Assembly: GCA_037951165.1 (NCBI GenBank)
Contig: JBBDHG010000024.1
Location: 7,398,501 to 7,462,500 of the forward strand
Length of the DNA stretch: 64,000 nucleotides
DNA from: Lophius americanus
Lineage: Eukaryota > Chordata > Actinopteri > Lophiiformes > Lophiidae
Reading direction: 5' to 3'
A model generated the notes under the pieces. It saw only the letters and a list, made by a program, of their open reading frames with translations, had not been told where the DNA came from and ran no database searches. Positions 13,525-26,600 of this stretch are shown piece by piece (within the stretch, counting starts at the first letter, position 1; every line of letters begins with the position of its first letter). The translations under genes and the position numbers were made by a program.

Positions 13525-14250
13525 ATAGAGATGCAGACATTCCTTTTAGGGCATTATTTGCTGTGATGGTCCCTCATCCTTGTAGGCTGAGGGCAAAAAG
13601 TTAAAACAGGATTGGAGCCTTTTTTGTTATTAAAGTTGCAGCGTCATGCATCCAAGTTGTTCTTGTTGTTGTTGTTGTTGGAAGCCGCTTGTATTCTGGT
13701 CTGGCTGTTCACACCGCCATCACATCAGCAAGGATCAGATACGTGTCTGATTCAGCACCTCCTATGACAGCGGCCTTAGTATCATAGAGTCAAACGTTAT
13801 TATTGTTATTAGTGTTATTATTGTCATTCCCAGGCATTGGTTTACGTTTACTTCTTATTCAGTTTACTGCATCACGTTTATTATCATGCGTAATAGGACA
13901 CTCATTACCATCTTCTTATTTGTAGTTCTTATTTTGTCACTGTCATTTTAGCACTATCTCTGGCACATGGCTTTCCTTTGGGAACAACAAAGTTTTATCT
14001 TAGCGGGAAAAGAAAATTTAGATTCATAGCCTTTGAGGGATTCTCAATCTGTCATCTTATTTAAATCAGGTCTTATCTGATTGTATTTATTTCCCTTCTT
14101 TTTTATTGATTGGCTCGTGTTTGCTTTGATATTTTCTTTTATTTGTAAAAATTCTTATCTCCTGTTTTTCTCTCATGCTCTTAATAATGTATATGATGTT
14201 TATTTTTTCACGTTTTAATTATCTTATTTTTTATTCCTTCTATGACTCCA
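10512..14250. other. MN1-PITPNB intergenic DNA, MN1-proximal part
   Basis: No coding exon recognised on either strand. The DNA is AT-rich with a GT repeat near 12131-12156, another near 12402-12422 and an ATA/TAT palindromic patch near 13490-13520. The section 11090-11345 is low in simple repeats and rich in TAATTA, ATTAG and GATAA-type motifs, so it is a candidate conserved element. Confidence 0.6.
12131..12156. repeat. (GT)n microsatellite
   Basis: 26 bases of GT repeat in intergenic DNA. A second, shorter run lies at 12402-12422. Confidence 0.93.
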
Positions 14251-14254
14251 TAAA

Positions 14255-14570
14255 GCCTGGGTACGGAGGTTCTATGATATGGAGGTTCTTGATGTTCCAG
14301 AGTATAGAGGTTCTGGGTTAAAGAGGTTCTAGGCTATGGAGGTTCTGGGTATGGCGTTTCTGGGGTATGGAAGTTCTGGGGTACGGAGGTACTAGGGTAC
14401 GGAGGTTCTAGGGTAAGGAGGTTCTAGTTTAAGGAGGTTCTAGTTTAAGGAGGTTCTAGGGTAAGGAGGTTCTAGTTTAAGGAGGTTCTAGGGTAAGCAG
14501 GTTCTGGGGTAAGCAGGTTCTGGGGTAAGGAGATTCCGGGTAAGGTGGTTCTAGGGTACGGAGGAGAAGC
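14255..14570. repeat. Minisatellite with ~16-17 bp units
   Basis: About 18 imperfect tandem copies of a unit close to GGAGGTTCTAGGGTAA, with variants such as GTTCTGGGGTAC at the left. Units are most alike in the centre (about 14390-14500), the pattern expected of slippage-driven growth. Confidence 0.93.
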
Positions 14571-14916
14571 ACGTTGAGGCGTTCTGAACACTGAAGGTTT
14601 TGTTTTCACCATCACTGTTGCATGCGTTGCGCCCTCTTAGCTGGATGCCAGCTGGGTGTTGCATCATTTCAGTTTCAGAGAGTTTCAAACTAAAGTGTGT
14701 GAGTCTTAAAGTGTTATAGCCTCCGTTACTCTTTGAAGTTCCTCAGACAGGGTTCCTGCATGTTTCAACTGGTTCCGTTGAACACCTCTGAAGACCTTTA
14801 GAAGATCACGAAGGAACGATGGATTCCCAGTTTCATTTATTCAGTGTGTAAAAATGAGGTTTTGTTCTCCAAACAAAGAAGTTTGAAGAATAGCAGAAGC
14901 ATTTAAGATTTTGTAC

Positions 14917-15708
14917 ATACACAAATCAGCCATAACAGCCATAACATCAGAACCACCTGTCTTTTATTGAGTCGGCCCTCCGTTTGCCACCAAAAAAGCT
15001 CTGACCCTTCATGGCGTGGACTCGTGAGACACCTGAAGCTGTGCTGCTCCACGCCAGCCGCTTGAACCCAATGTCAGTTTCTTCAAACCATTCCTGTATC
15101 ATAATCGCAGCGTGACAGGACATATTCTCCTGCTGGAAGAGGCTACTGTCATTAGGGAATAACATTTCTTTGAAGTGTTTTACTTGTTCTCAACAACAAC
15201 AATGTTTAGGTAGGTATCAAAGTATCATCCACATGACTTGAAGGACTTAAGTTTTCCCAGAGTGCATCCTGTTGCAAATATACATGATGCAAACGCAAAT
15301 GCAATCCAGTAGACCAGATCACCTTCTTCCATTGCTTCCTGGTCCGGGTGTGATGCTGATGTGCCCATTGTCTCCACTTTAAACCGTAGACAGAGATCAG
15401 CTCGCTTCCACTCTCTCTTTGCATCAATGAATCTTGGGCGCCCATGAGCGTGTCGCCAGTTGTACTTCATTCCACTGCCTTTGGTGGACCAGGAACACCC
15501 AACATCTGCAGTTTTGGAGAAGCTCTGGCCCAGGCATGTAGCCGTCACAATTTGCCCCTTCAAATCCTCATACTTGCATATTTTTCCTGCTTCTAAACCA
15601 CTTCCTGTCTGATAAGTCCCACCCACTGAGGGGTGCAATCGTCACGAGGTCATGAACGCTATGCACTTCACCTGCCGGTGGTTTTAATGTCATGACTGAC
15701 CGATGTGA
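14917..15708 (-). mobile_element. Tc1/mariner-like transposon remnant, family 1, copy 1
   Basis: Minus-strand frames contain decayed Tc1-type transposase pieces: an N-terminal helix-turn-helix part (LKGQIV.., GQSFSKTADVGCSWS, HAHGRPRFIDA) at about 15380-15600 and a catalytic part (SSLFQQENMSCHAAIMIQEW, matching the family's LFQQDNAPCHTA..VQEWF) at about 15050-15160. Ends carry inverted-repeat-like sequence (CAGCCATAACATCAGAACCACC at left; the complement of GGTTTTAATGTCATGACTGA at right). It is shorter than a full element and has frameshifts and stops, so it is not functional. Confidence 0.85.
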
Positions 15709-18340
15709 TGGCTGTATCAAAAAACACCAAGATCAACACCAAATACAGAAATTGTTGCATGTGACTGTACGCCGCTGTGATGCGGTTCCTGTCATCCCTG
15801 CCGTCTCAATGGAGACACACAAGTTAAGTATGACAAACCGGTCGCGTGGTCTCTTTCCCCCTGAGTCCCTCCTGATGATAAATGTGGCTCAGAGCTGCTG
15901 CTGAGGCGACTTCATGACAATGGATAGTCTACGGGCTTTCAGGCGCTGTCACAATACCACCCGTCTCTGCGCTGATTTACTACTCAATTTGTCTCAATAT
16001 TTTACTCAATGGGACAAGATAGTAGCAAGAAGTGGGCGCCGCTCTCTACCTTTAATTCATAGTGTTAAGCTTCTCCTCTCATGTATTACCATGGGAGGTT
16101 CCCCAAGAGACAGTTCCTTCCCTTGTTGGTGAAGTGGGAGGTGGGGGTGGGGGTGGGATCCTGTGTAGATCTGCCAGAGTGGAGCAGAGCTTCAGCGCGT
16201 CCTCTATGGGCCTGTCACTCAGCTGAGTCATCATAGCTCCCCGGGTCAGGGTGGGTTAAGCAGCATCTGTCATCCAGAGAAGCACCGTTGTATTAAAGGG
16301 GAGGGATGCGACAGAGACCACCGCCCTCCTCACTGCCATCAACCATGCCGCCCGCCTCTCCGCATCTGTTCTCTCTCAAAGAACAACAGGAAAACTCGGG
16401 AGAATCTGTGAGGCTAAACTTGACCAGAGGATGTGGAAGCACTTGTGACATCCCCGCCAGACGCAAAAGGCCGAAAATAAATTTCCATGGAACCCTACAG
16501 GGCTGGAGCGAAAATCTGGCCCCAGGAGGGGGGACTTGGACCTTCACCACGCCCACCTTCCGAAAAGAGAAAAATCTCATTCCAGAGCGATCTTGAAGGA
16601 GTCAACAAACTGAGACAACATTTTCCCAGGATCTAAGTGACACAAGAGTAAAGTTGCGGCATATGTTCTGGAGCTAAAAACTGAATGTAAAGACCATCAG
16701 AGTGTGTTCAGCTGTAAATTCATTCCACGACAACATGCTATAATGTCCACCTAAGTCAAGTCTTGAGTCTCCATTCAAGAGTCACTCACGTCACACCGCT
16801 TCATCATCTCTAGGAGTGACCCATGTGTGGATGGATGAATGCCCACTGTATTCTATTATGTGCTGCCATTTAACAGGAGGTGTGTGGGCGAGTCTGTCCA
16901 TCTCCACTTTTAGAAACGGCGTTATTTGCTTTTTCTGGGGCAGATATGACTGGTTTCCTTGCAGCAGGCACATATGACCATTCCTCCACTAACAATAAAA
17001 AAAAAAGGCGGATATCTCCGGCAGCAGACTGGCGGTTCTTCCTGCTCTTTAGCACGAATTCCGCTGTTATTGTGCGACTCTTCTGACCCGCAGGTCACTC
17101 AGAGTCTTATCCAGTCACAGATAACGTTTCCGAAAGGATGTTTTTCCTATCTGATATGGATATGCATTATACAGCAAAGAGGAATTTCAAACTCTACCTA
17201 CATCCTCGATTGAAAACTATAATTGTGCATTACTCCAAAAAAACATTGTGTATGGAGTAAGGAGACAATTGTTTAAAAAGTTGTACAAGTTAAAGCAGTT
17301 GCATAGCAAGCAAAGTCTGCAAATGTATGGATTTACTGCAGCTATCAGAAGGCAGTTTTTTTACAAGGGGAGAAAGGAGAATCTCCACTGACTCTGTAGA
17401 CATGCATAGATGTTGGCGCTGGAAATTATTTTGGGTGAGGTGAGCTGAAGAAATATCTGTAGGCTATAATCAGTGACTAAATTAAAACGTATTACAAACA
17501 TTATTTTACAATTTGCTAATGAACACTATGAGGTATCATCTTTACCCTCTAATATCCAATATTGGGATATTGCCCATTACTGAAGAGACAATTCTGGGGG
17601 CGGAAATTACTACAAACCCAATACTAGTAATATATGGTGTTTATAGGGACTCAAATGCATCCCTGGTGGTATTGTGGGGTACTGCAAGGAATATGTGATC
17701 TACATGTTGGGCTTCAGAGTACCAACCATGCATCCAAACATAACACTAAAATAAGTAGAACAAAAACACAATTAAAGTCCAATTAACTAAATCTGATGTT
17801 CATCATTCCTAATTAAAATAATTCTTAGTGCCGTTACCTGCAGACAAACGTTATCATGTTGAGTGTGAGCAGGATGTGGGAAGTTTCATAAAAGAGGAAA
17901 TCAACAAACTCCTGCTTGAAACACAGCAGTGAGATAAAAAAAACAGAAAAACAAGATGAAGATGTGAAAACAGAGACAACAAAACCCCGTCAGTTACTCA
18001 CTTAAATTTCCACTACAATTCTGTATAATCTGATCACAACAAATAGTTTGTTAACATTTGAAGTTCGGTATGCATGCGTCAATATCAAGTTTGTGGTTTG
18101 ATAAATTGGAAAATGCTGGTCTTCAGCTTTACCTGAAGGCCAGCAATTTCCATTTTATACACATCTTATTTCAGGAATATTTTTCAATAAAAATCTTTTG
18201 TACCGGTAAGAGGGAGCTTGGTGGAAAAAAAATATACTTTTACCATCGCTGGTCTAAAGGAGACAATAATGCAGAAAGAAAGGATTTGCTGTTTGCTTGC
18301 TGTCTGTGTGTCTGTGTGTGCTGTCGTACAACTAAAACAC
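15709..18340. other. Intergenic DNA between the Tc1 remnant and the PITPNB 3' end
   Basis: No exon of either neighbour was recognised. A G-rich patch (GGTGGGGGTGGGGGTGGG) lies near 16140-16160. The rest is ordinary unique-looking sequence with short, featureless frames. Confidence 0.55.
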
Positions 18341-18367
18341 AACGCCAAATGAATGAACCCGAAAATA

Positions 18368-18373
18368 TTTATT
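18368..18373 (-). other. pitpnb: Candidate poly(A) signal of PITPNB
   Basis: AATAAA on the minus strand, about 2.15 kb past the stop codon. Confidence 0.45.
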
Positions 18374-20025
18374 TGATATTTAGATACAATATGTAGACTT
18401 GTTGACACAAAAACTTCTTCAGAGAGAAAAAAAGGCACAACGTGTCATACAATCAGTAACGTATCCCCTGAATTTCAAATGCTGATCAGAAACAATTAAA
18501 ATCAACCAGTTCAGCCAATAAACACCTGGAAGTTTCATAAATTAGGATTAAGATAACAGTTTTCCTTTCCACCATAACATACAACGTCTAGAGATATGGT
18601 CAGCCATTGAACCACAGGGGTGGTTCTCTGTAGCCAGTAGATCCTCTATTCAACAATGGACAGCAGGAATGATTAGGAAACACGCTGGAACATTGATTAC
18701 ACTGAAGAACCAACGGTTTCACATGCTCATGTTTGAGACACACATTTACAATCCTAGAACACTAACAAACAGCAATAAATCAGAACAGGCTCTTTTACAA
18801 CCAACATCTCCCACGGAAGAGTATCAAGAGTAAAAAGGAAGCCGACTGAGTAACAGTATCCAAAAGACCCTCGTGTTGTATTGTTTTCCTGAGAAAAATT
18901 TGTTTTAAAAAAAATGTTGCCACGAGATATTTGCCGTGAAGTTTTCCTATATTACCATCACTGCATTCATGTAAACCCACCAGAAATCCATTCATACCCT
19001 TTGGACCCACTGAAATCCCGTAGCAAGTTTGAAATCCTGGTAGTCATCATGTTCCCTCATACAGTTTACTTTAAATAAAACAAAAGGATCTTCTTACAGT
19101 CAGATCTGGAATAATAAGTCCACACACACAAAACACAAACCAGCAGTGTGCACGACATGAGAGGAACACTCGTGCTATAAACGTAGGAAACATTAGTGTG
19201 CAACACCGAGGGCCAGTGCCACATAGTTCTGATGCCTAAGGCGAAAAAGTGCAAAATGAGAAGTCATAACATGGCAAGTCCATCAAACAGCTGATCTGAG
19301 ACGGAGATGTAAATCTGTAGCCCTCTGCAGCAGCAACAGCGCGCAGGCTGTTCTGGCCACCGCTTACACATTAAGTAACTGCACCTGCTCAGGGAATCTG
19401 ACATACATCAGGGAAATAAAGAGATATACAAACAAAGGAAATCACAAACGACTTTGCTGGTAAGAATTCTGCCCGCCATGATTTACTCCTAACAACTAGC
19501 AGCTCGAAGCTACCGATAACCGTCAGGTGTCAGGAAAATGGCCAGTCAGAAGGAGAAGGTAGTTATAGCAGAGCTGGAGATACAGCAGGTGGAACGGGTC
19601 CAGAGATTAAGGCAAGCAGTGTGTAGTGTTGGTGTGGGATGGGCATGCTGTGACGAGGCCTCTGGGGGGGTGGGCTGGTTGAGGTGGGGTGGCTTGTGGC
19701 AGTGGCTGGAGGCTGTAGCACCATCTGTGGATGTTTTTCAGCGCAGTGTTTTTCTCTGGGGGCATCTGTTAGGTAGGTGAACATGGTGCCGTTTCTCATG
19801 AGTGTGTGTCTTCAGGAGCAGGGGTGGTGATTGGAGGGGGTGGGGGAAATGATGTTAACACCTCCAAAGTCACATCCTTCAGCTGAAGAAGCCTGCGTTG
19901 ATTTGCCCGGTCTGAGCTTTTAAGACATCAGTCACTGCAAAGGCATCTAACCCTGTGGGAATGATTTCATGTTTTTCCTTATGTGCGCGACATATATGCT
20001 GAGCATGAGTGTGTGTGTGCGGTAT

Positions 20026-20056
<31 letters not shown>
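20026..20056. repeat. G31/C31 homopolymer in the PITPNB 3' UTR
   Basis: 31 consecutive G on the plus strand, hence C31 in the PITPNB transcript, about 470 nt past the stop codon. The exact length may be affected by sequencing. Confidence 0.9.
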
Positions 20057-20058
<2 letters not shown>

Positions 20059-20218
20059 TATGAGTGAATACCTGTACGGGCATGAGTGTCAGTGTTAATA
20101 AGACGCAGCGCTTGAAGGTGGGGTGATGAGGGAGGGATTACAAAAGGCCGAGGCGCCAAGTCAGTTAGTAATCTCTTAATGGAGGGATGTGGCAGGAAGG
20201 AACATGAGTATGACAAAC

Positions 20219-20247
20219 AAACACACACACACACACACACACACACA
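20219..20247. repeat. (AC)n microsatellite
   Basis: About 29 bases of AC repeat in the probable PITPNB 3' UTR. Confidence 0.93.
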
Positions 20248-20526
20248 TATGCCACGGAGAGCGTGTGCAGTTAAAACCCAACTAGGAGAATAAGAAGTGA
20301 GACTCGGCACCTTATGAGGAATGATTCGGAGACAATATCAACAAAAAGAAAAAGAAATCCCATCGATACAGAGGACAGATTCAGTCCAACACATGCCACT
20401 ATGGAATGCAATGGAAAAATGCATCTATACTGTAAGCAGCTTCTCTTCGTCTCTCTCCAGAAGGTAAGGGGTAAAGTGGCACCCAAGGAGCCACCTTAGC
20501 AGGACCCACTGCCACCGTCATCCTGG

Positions 20527-20601
20527 TTATTTTAAATCCTTTCCCTTTTCCTCCGATGAATCTTCCACTTGGGTTCCTCGTAATTTACCCTGTCCGCGAA
20601 G
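20527..20601 (-). CDS. pitpnb: PITPNB exon 11 (last coding exon)
   Basis: 75 bases encoding LRGQGKLRGTQVEDSSEEKG, KDLK and a TAA stop (20529-20527). The tail keeps the R-G..V/L-R-G-T pattern of PITPNB but is longer and more charged than in human. Acceptor CCCTACAG. No further splice is needed. Confidence 0.88.
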   Translation of the reverse strand, partial: LRGQGKLRGTQVEDSSEEKGKDLK

Positions 20602-23600
20602 CTGTAGGGAAACGACAAAGAAAATCCACATTAGAATTTAGAATGCATATAAGGTGAACAGGTTTAGTGAATGCTCACATTCTGGGGAACCCCTTACCCC
20701 TTACATTGCGTCAGAAACGTTTAAAAATGTCTTTTCATAAGCTGAAATCGTTGGCCTTCCCTTATAACTCCACTCCAAGAGTCCTATCAAGCGCCTTGTT
20801 TGTCTTCTAGGTAGATAAAAGCATCACTTTCCGATTCGCCCACCCCGAGGCTGATAGCTTAGGAAAGTCAATTAGTGGTAGAATCTGATAGCAGAACACC
20901 TTAATGGAACAGTTCAAACTAACAGTGGCTTCTAAACAGAGGAAGAGACAGATCTGATGAAATGGCACGAGGAATCACCCTCCCATCCCCGCCATCCTTT
21001 TCCCCAACCTACCTCCCCTTTTTTCCTCAATCACCACACAGACTTCGTCTCAACGGCAGAATTCCATTTGTATGTTAATAAGGAGAAAGGAGCCATCTTG
21101 AACTCCGAAAAGCCTCCTTTTCTTGCCCTTTCTCTCATCCCTCAGGTCTACACTAACAGCAGACCAGTTTGCACACACAAAAAAAGAAAATAGACCAGTG
21201 GAGTCTGGGGGTGCGCTGGTGGATTTGGTTTAAGATTCATCCACAGTCCATTGACCCTGCTGACTCTTGAACCCAGTGGTTCAGGTCTCACAGTTCTCAC
21301 CATGGCCACCCACTTTTTCCAGATACTCCATGAGAAAAAGGGAAACATTCTGAATTGGTCAAGATGTGTATGGACGGTGGTTAAGTTAAGCTCACACAAC
21401 ACTGCGTGTTATTATTAAGCTGGTTATGTTTGAGCACATTTTTGGTCCGTCAAGGCCGGAATCCTCCTTGTACGACTAAGAACTTCTAGAATGAGAATTC
21501 CAATGGTACCAGGAGAAATGGGTAAGATTTTAGAAAATAATGTGATTCAGAGGAATTACAATGACCAGTTAAAATATTGTAACCACTAAATGGCAAATTC
21601 AGAATAACGCTGATTATGTCATTACTCAGGCACCTGTCAGAGTGAGGCTCGCATCAGCAGGCATGAGAAAGTTTTGTGCTCTGTTGATTTTTAAAAGCTG
21701 GAAAAATTGGCCAGTTGAAGGGTCTGAGGGGTGTTTGCAGTGACCTAACTAGTCCAGCAGCTGTGGGATGCTGGACATACAAGTCTGATCTATGGAGGTC
21801 CACCTCGCAACTTACAGGATAAAGGATCAGCTACAAATTGCTTAGCGCCCGATACCACAGAATAACATCAGTTGTCCCGTGGAGTCCATGCCTCTACGGT
21901 TCAAAGCTGTTTTATATTTATTTCACTGGCAGTTATAATATAATGGCTGTTCTGTGTAAAATCTGTGATTTAAAATGAAGATATCCTAGAATGTGAGGGG
22001 CTCTGGATTGCTTGCTGGATTGATTAATATTAGAAAATTGAATTGGGGTCCTCAATCCTCAGATATCTGGTCTTATTGATTTACTACCTCACAAGTGAGC
22101 TATGGAGTTGCATATGAAAGCAAGCATGCACATTTGGGCATAGTGAACCAAAAACCAACACCAACCAGCACAGTGAAGACAGCAGTGATGTGCAAACACC
22201 CCAGAGGCATCGACAGAGACTGGCCTCTACCAGTGACAACTTACACAAAAACACTGATCTACAAGTGTGCTTGTAGATCTGGCTACTGGCTACTTTTCTG
22301 CAGCCAATGTGCCTTGCACAACGCCATTCTTACGCATCTAGACAAAAAATGAAATACAATCAAATAAAAAAAGGGAATACAATGCCTGTCTGAGCAGAAA
22401 TGGCTAAATAAGCATGGAAAAGTTGGTTTCTTTGCATTTCAAACTGCATTTTGAAATACAGGGGATCTGAAATAAGAGCCAAAAAGAGTCTAATTTGTAC
22501 TGAAAAAATGAATGTTTGTTCATCTGAACCTTTGGCGAGTATTACAGATGCAAGGCAAGGGATTCAGACAAAACAAATATAATAATAGGTACAAGATATA
22601 CTTTTAACTAGGTGTAATTTGTTACTCATAACCTCACCTCTTCCAGTTCTTTCTGAGTCTCATCCTCCATTCGTCGGATATCATCCATAGTCAGATCTAC
22701 CCACTTATCGATGGTGCAGAAGAGCTGGCGGTGGAAATTATTGAAGATCCTCTTCTCTTGCTAAGGGAGACAGAGGGAGTCTGGGTTAGGGCTGGATGAT
22801 ACAAATGAAATCAATGGCACAATATAAATTAGGCTGCAACTAAGTACCATTATTTTCATTATTGATTAATCTGACAATAATTCCTACGATTAATGATCCA
22901 ATGTAACCCATAAAATGTCAAAAGAAATTATGGGAAGTGCTCATCACAATTTCCAAGCACCCAAAGTGAAAAGCTCAGTCCGAAACCCATAGACTCTTCA
23001 TTTTTCATCAGAAATATCAAAGAAAAACAGCCTAGCTTTGAAATTTTTGCTTGAAAAAGTACTGGAATTATGAACAAATATTAGCCTCAGATATTCATTC
23101 AATTGATTCATCACTGCAGCTTTAATAACGATACAATTTTATGATATGTTCTGATTTAAATTAATCAAAAACATTCCACAAAGAACCTATTTGAGTGATA
23201 TTGACATTGACAAATGCTCTGCCCATAGATCGCTCCGCTATAATGCTTCGCAGCTTCCCATGCAAACATTTCTTCGACGCAGTTCAGAAGACTTACGCCG
23301 ATGTCAAAAGAGCATCACTTACACAGCAGATGGTAACAAGGAAAATTTAATTCCTAAAGGAGCAGCAGGCAAAGAGTTCAACAATCGTAGTAGAGCAGAA
23401 TCCAACATTTGGAAGCAGTTTGGATTTAGGGCAATCGATATTGACCAAATCATATGGGAGGAATACCACAAACTGCTGTATGATGAACGTATTAGGGCCA
23501 AGAAAAAAACTATAGCCATGTATCATCCAGCATCACCAAATCAAATGTCAGCTCAGTAATATTTGCTGAAACCACCATGCAATCACATTCCATCTGGCCA

Positions 23601-26600
23601 AATCTGTGTGTTCAGTAAACACATGGTTACAAAAAGCTACGTGATTCCCATTGCACAATTATTTGAAGGGATGATGCAGAGAATTCTTTACCAACACCAC
23701 TGACCTATGGTCAGACTGAACAATAGAGCTGAAAATGAGCCCGATAGCTCATTAAATGACTGAATAATTTTGATTCTAACATTAATTAAAATTTGTTTGG
23801 CAATATTTGTGCAGCCCTATATAAAATAAGATTTCACACTATTTACTGCATAATTGATGAATTTAAAGACATTTGCTCTCTTTTTTTTTTAATTATAAAA
23901 TTTTCGAGGCACAAAATGGCTTCTGCAATTGGACCTCAGAGCCTGAGTAAGGTATCTGTATAAATGTGTCACACTAACCTCATGAATTAACTTCTCCACT
24001 TGGCCCTGCAGGCCCCACCACTTGAACTCGACTGTGACCAGTTTGTAGGCACACATCTTCGGGCAGTCCGTCTTGGTCGCCAGCTCTGTCTGTTAGGAAA
24101 AGACCAGCACAACAATGAAAGGATTTCTGATGCATCAGTTTGTAAAAATGTACATTCAGAATAAATAACAGTGAAAATTTGACAGAAACTTTCCAAAGAA
24201 GGAATAATTGTACAAGCAGCGGAAGCCTGAGATTATTTGTGACTAATCTCGGCTGCGCTCAAAGCTCAAAATGATTAATACCTAATGCTTTGGGTATGGA
24301 GCTTGCTGAAATAATTATCAATATGACGAGGTGGCGTATGCAGATAAAAGTAGCCTAATCTGCAACACACTTTTTAAATCCATCCGCTGCTTGCACTCTG
24401 CCTCCCTCTGAAGAAAAGAAGAATGGGAGGGGGGAGGTTGGGGCAGAGCAAAGTGGATAAACTCCAGATGAAGGGACCATTTCTTTCCATCCGCCCTGAC
24501 AGCGACACCGTTCCCGACAGGCATGCCTTTGTGGCCACAGAAGGCAGATAAAACGGCGCTCGCGAAGCGATAAGAGCGCGGTGGTGCAGAACTGGTTACA
24601 TTATTAACAGCGAGGACCTGCTCACCCCCATAACACACACGCTCTCCCTCAGAGAACACCTGTTTAATTAATCACATCATTCCGACGCCGGAATTCCAAG
24701 AGAAAATGCCAGAGACCCGCCTCAATCACCCTCATCCCACTCCCGTTTGATGCCGCGATCACGGGCGGAAAGTGGGAGAGGGGAAATGGGAAACGTTTCT
24801 AAATTTGCAGTGGGTTTAGAAAAGTTGTCATCGCTAAAGGAGAACTTCACATGAAACGGATTCTACATCAAAACACTTACGGTGACATTTCCTCTCCCTC
24901 TCTCTCTCTCTGTGTGCCCCACTCAAAGGAGCACAAGTTTTCTGAAATACAAAGGGTAGCGATATGCATGCATGTGTGCATTCAGAGATAGACAAGAGTT
25001 TTATTGCTCTGAGAAGCTAGCAAAAATTGTGCCTCTGTTGTCAAATAACTACTTTTTCCCCACCTTTTCAAAAACTGCCTTTTCACATGTCCACAGCGGA
25101 CGGGAAAGCAATCTAATTAAAAGACACAAAATAAAAAGTTATGCCTCTTTATTCGTACTTTTTAAAGTCGTTTGGCTACTTTCTACTGCAAGGATTCTGG
25201 AAGTGGAGGAAAGTTTCCTGTGGAGAACTCTGAGGGCTAAGCAGCAGAACAAAAATCCTCAGTGTTCTAACAGCAGGACACGACAGTCGGGAGTTTGGCC
25301 GCTTTCCCTCCAAACCCTTGTAGTTTCTCTTTATGGATAAATGATCTTTTATTGTTTTTCATCCAAAGTATTTCTATACAGAATAGCTTATAACCAAATT
25401 TACAGCCAATGCTCTTTCAGGCACTATCCCATTTTGTGTCACAGCGTTTGGCATGTGCAGCTCAGAGTACAATCATTATCTGACCTGATGACGAGAAGTC
25501 CTACTGCGTCCAACAGAGACGATTTGTCTTCATCAAGTGTAGTGGGTTCAGAGACCTCACCTCTTCCACCCCCCTCTCACAGAGAGCTATTCTTATCATT
25601 ACATTTGATGGAGAGGAAATAAACGTAACCATAACTACTTTCGACATCTTGGTTACAGGTTAACAGCCTTTGGTCTTCATAAATATTTCTGCTTCATCTT
25701 TGAATCTAATCTCTTAAGTTTCCCTCCATTCCTCAGCCCTTTCTACAAATTCCTGACTGGGATTCAAATCCAGGACATCAATGCCATTTAAAAAAAAAAA
25801 AGTATTACTTAAGTATTTTTGGGCTTTCCACATCTCCTCCAAAGTAGCAGTTTTCTTGAAGACCGCAAAGTTTTACCATTTGTTCTTTTTACCCTCTTGT
25901 CATCACAAGTTTCTGAATACCAACTGAAATCAATATTGTAATTTAAAATCCCTCTCAAACACACAGCCCTTAGTGGCCAGGCACCAACATATCTGGAAGA
26001 GCTCATAGTACCGTACTACCCAACTTGAATATTACGCTGCTAGGGTCACTTTAATCACACGAGTCTCAAAAAGTAGAATGGGAGCCAGAGCGTTCAGTTA
26101 TCCCCCTCCTGTAGAACAGTCTTCCAGTCTAGTTCCAGTCGGCAGACAAAAGCTAAAATGGATCACGTAAGCTTATCCTTATCCAGGTTGTGACGCCATT
26201 TCTGTCGTTTGCTCATTAATTGCAATCAGTCAATCCTTATAGGTGCCATTATCTTTGTTGCTTCTGTGCCCATCCCTCTCTATTGCAACACAACCAATGA
26301 AGGAAAAAGGGGTCACCCATTGTGTGTACTCTCCTACAAATATTGCGCAATTAGTTTGCAACCTTTCGCTTCCATCCTATGCATAGTCGGATCGTAGGGC
26401 AGGTCATCCTGCTTCAGACTGACACAGATTTCCAATATTCAGTCCAATTTATCATGAACTATCATATTTTATCTAATGCCTTGAATTTTCCTTGTACATA
26501 ATTTCGCAAGGCCTTCGTTCAATTATATCAGTAAAATATAAGAAACTTCATCCATTCAGCAGATCAGAATCAGCCCCACGAATAAAATAACTGACTGTAA

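Larger units (their letters stand above)
18345..20526 (-). other. pitpnb: Probable PITPNB 3' UTR
   Basis: This follows the PITPNB stop codon on the minus strand and has no splice-supported coding sequence. The first good poly(A) signal that would close a typical long 3' UTR is AATAAA (complement of TTTATT at 18368-18373), giving a UTR of about 2.2 kb. It contains a 31-base run that reads as poly-C in the mRNA (20026-20056), a CA/GT repeat at 20219-20247 and other low-complexity sequence. The end point is inferred. Confidence 0.5.
22787..23819. mobile_element. hAT-like element with nested MITE, in PITPNB intron 9
   Basis: The ends read TAGGGCTGGATGATAC (from 22787) and, on the other strand, TAGGGCTGCACAAATAT (from 23819), resembling the short inverted repeats of fish hAT elements. 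Inside lies a plus-strand frame (23191-23559) with a BED-finger-like phrase SNIWKQFGF. A second repeat is inserted at 22829-23130. No clear 8-bp target duplication was found, so the borders are approximate. Confidence 0.55.

Noticed and set aside
25755..25775. GGGATTCAAATCC resembling a tRNA T-arm
   Set aside because: No acceptor stem, D-arm or anticodon arm can be built around it; it lies beside a LINE fragment.
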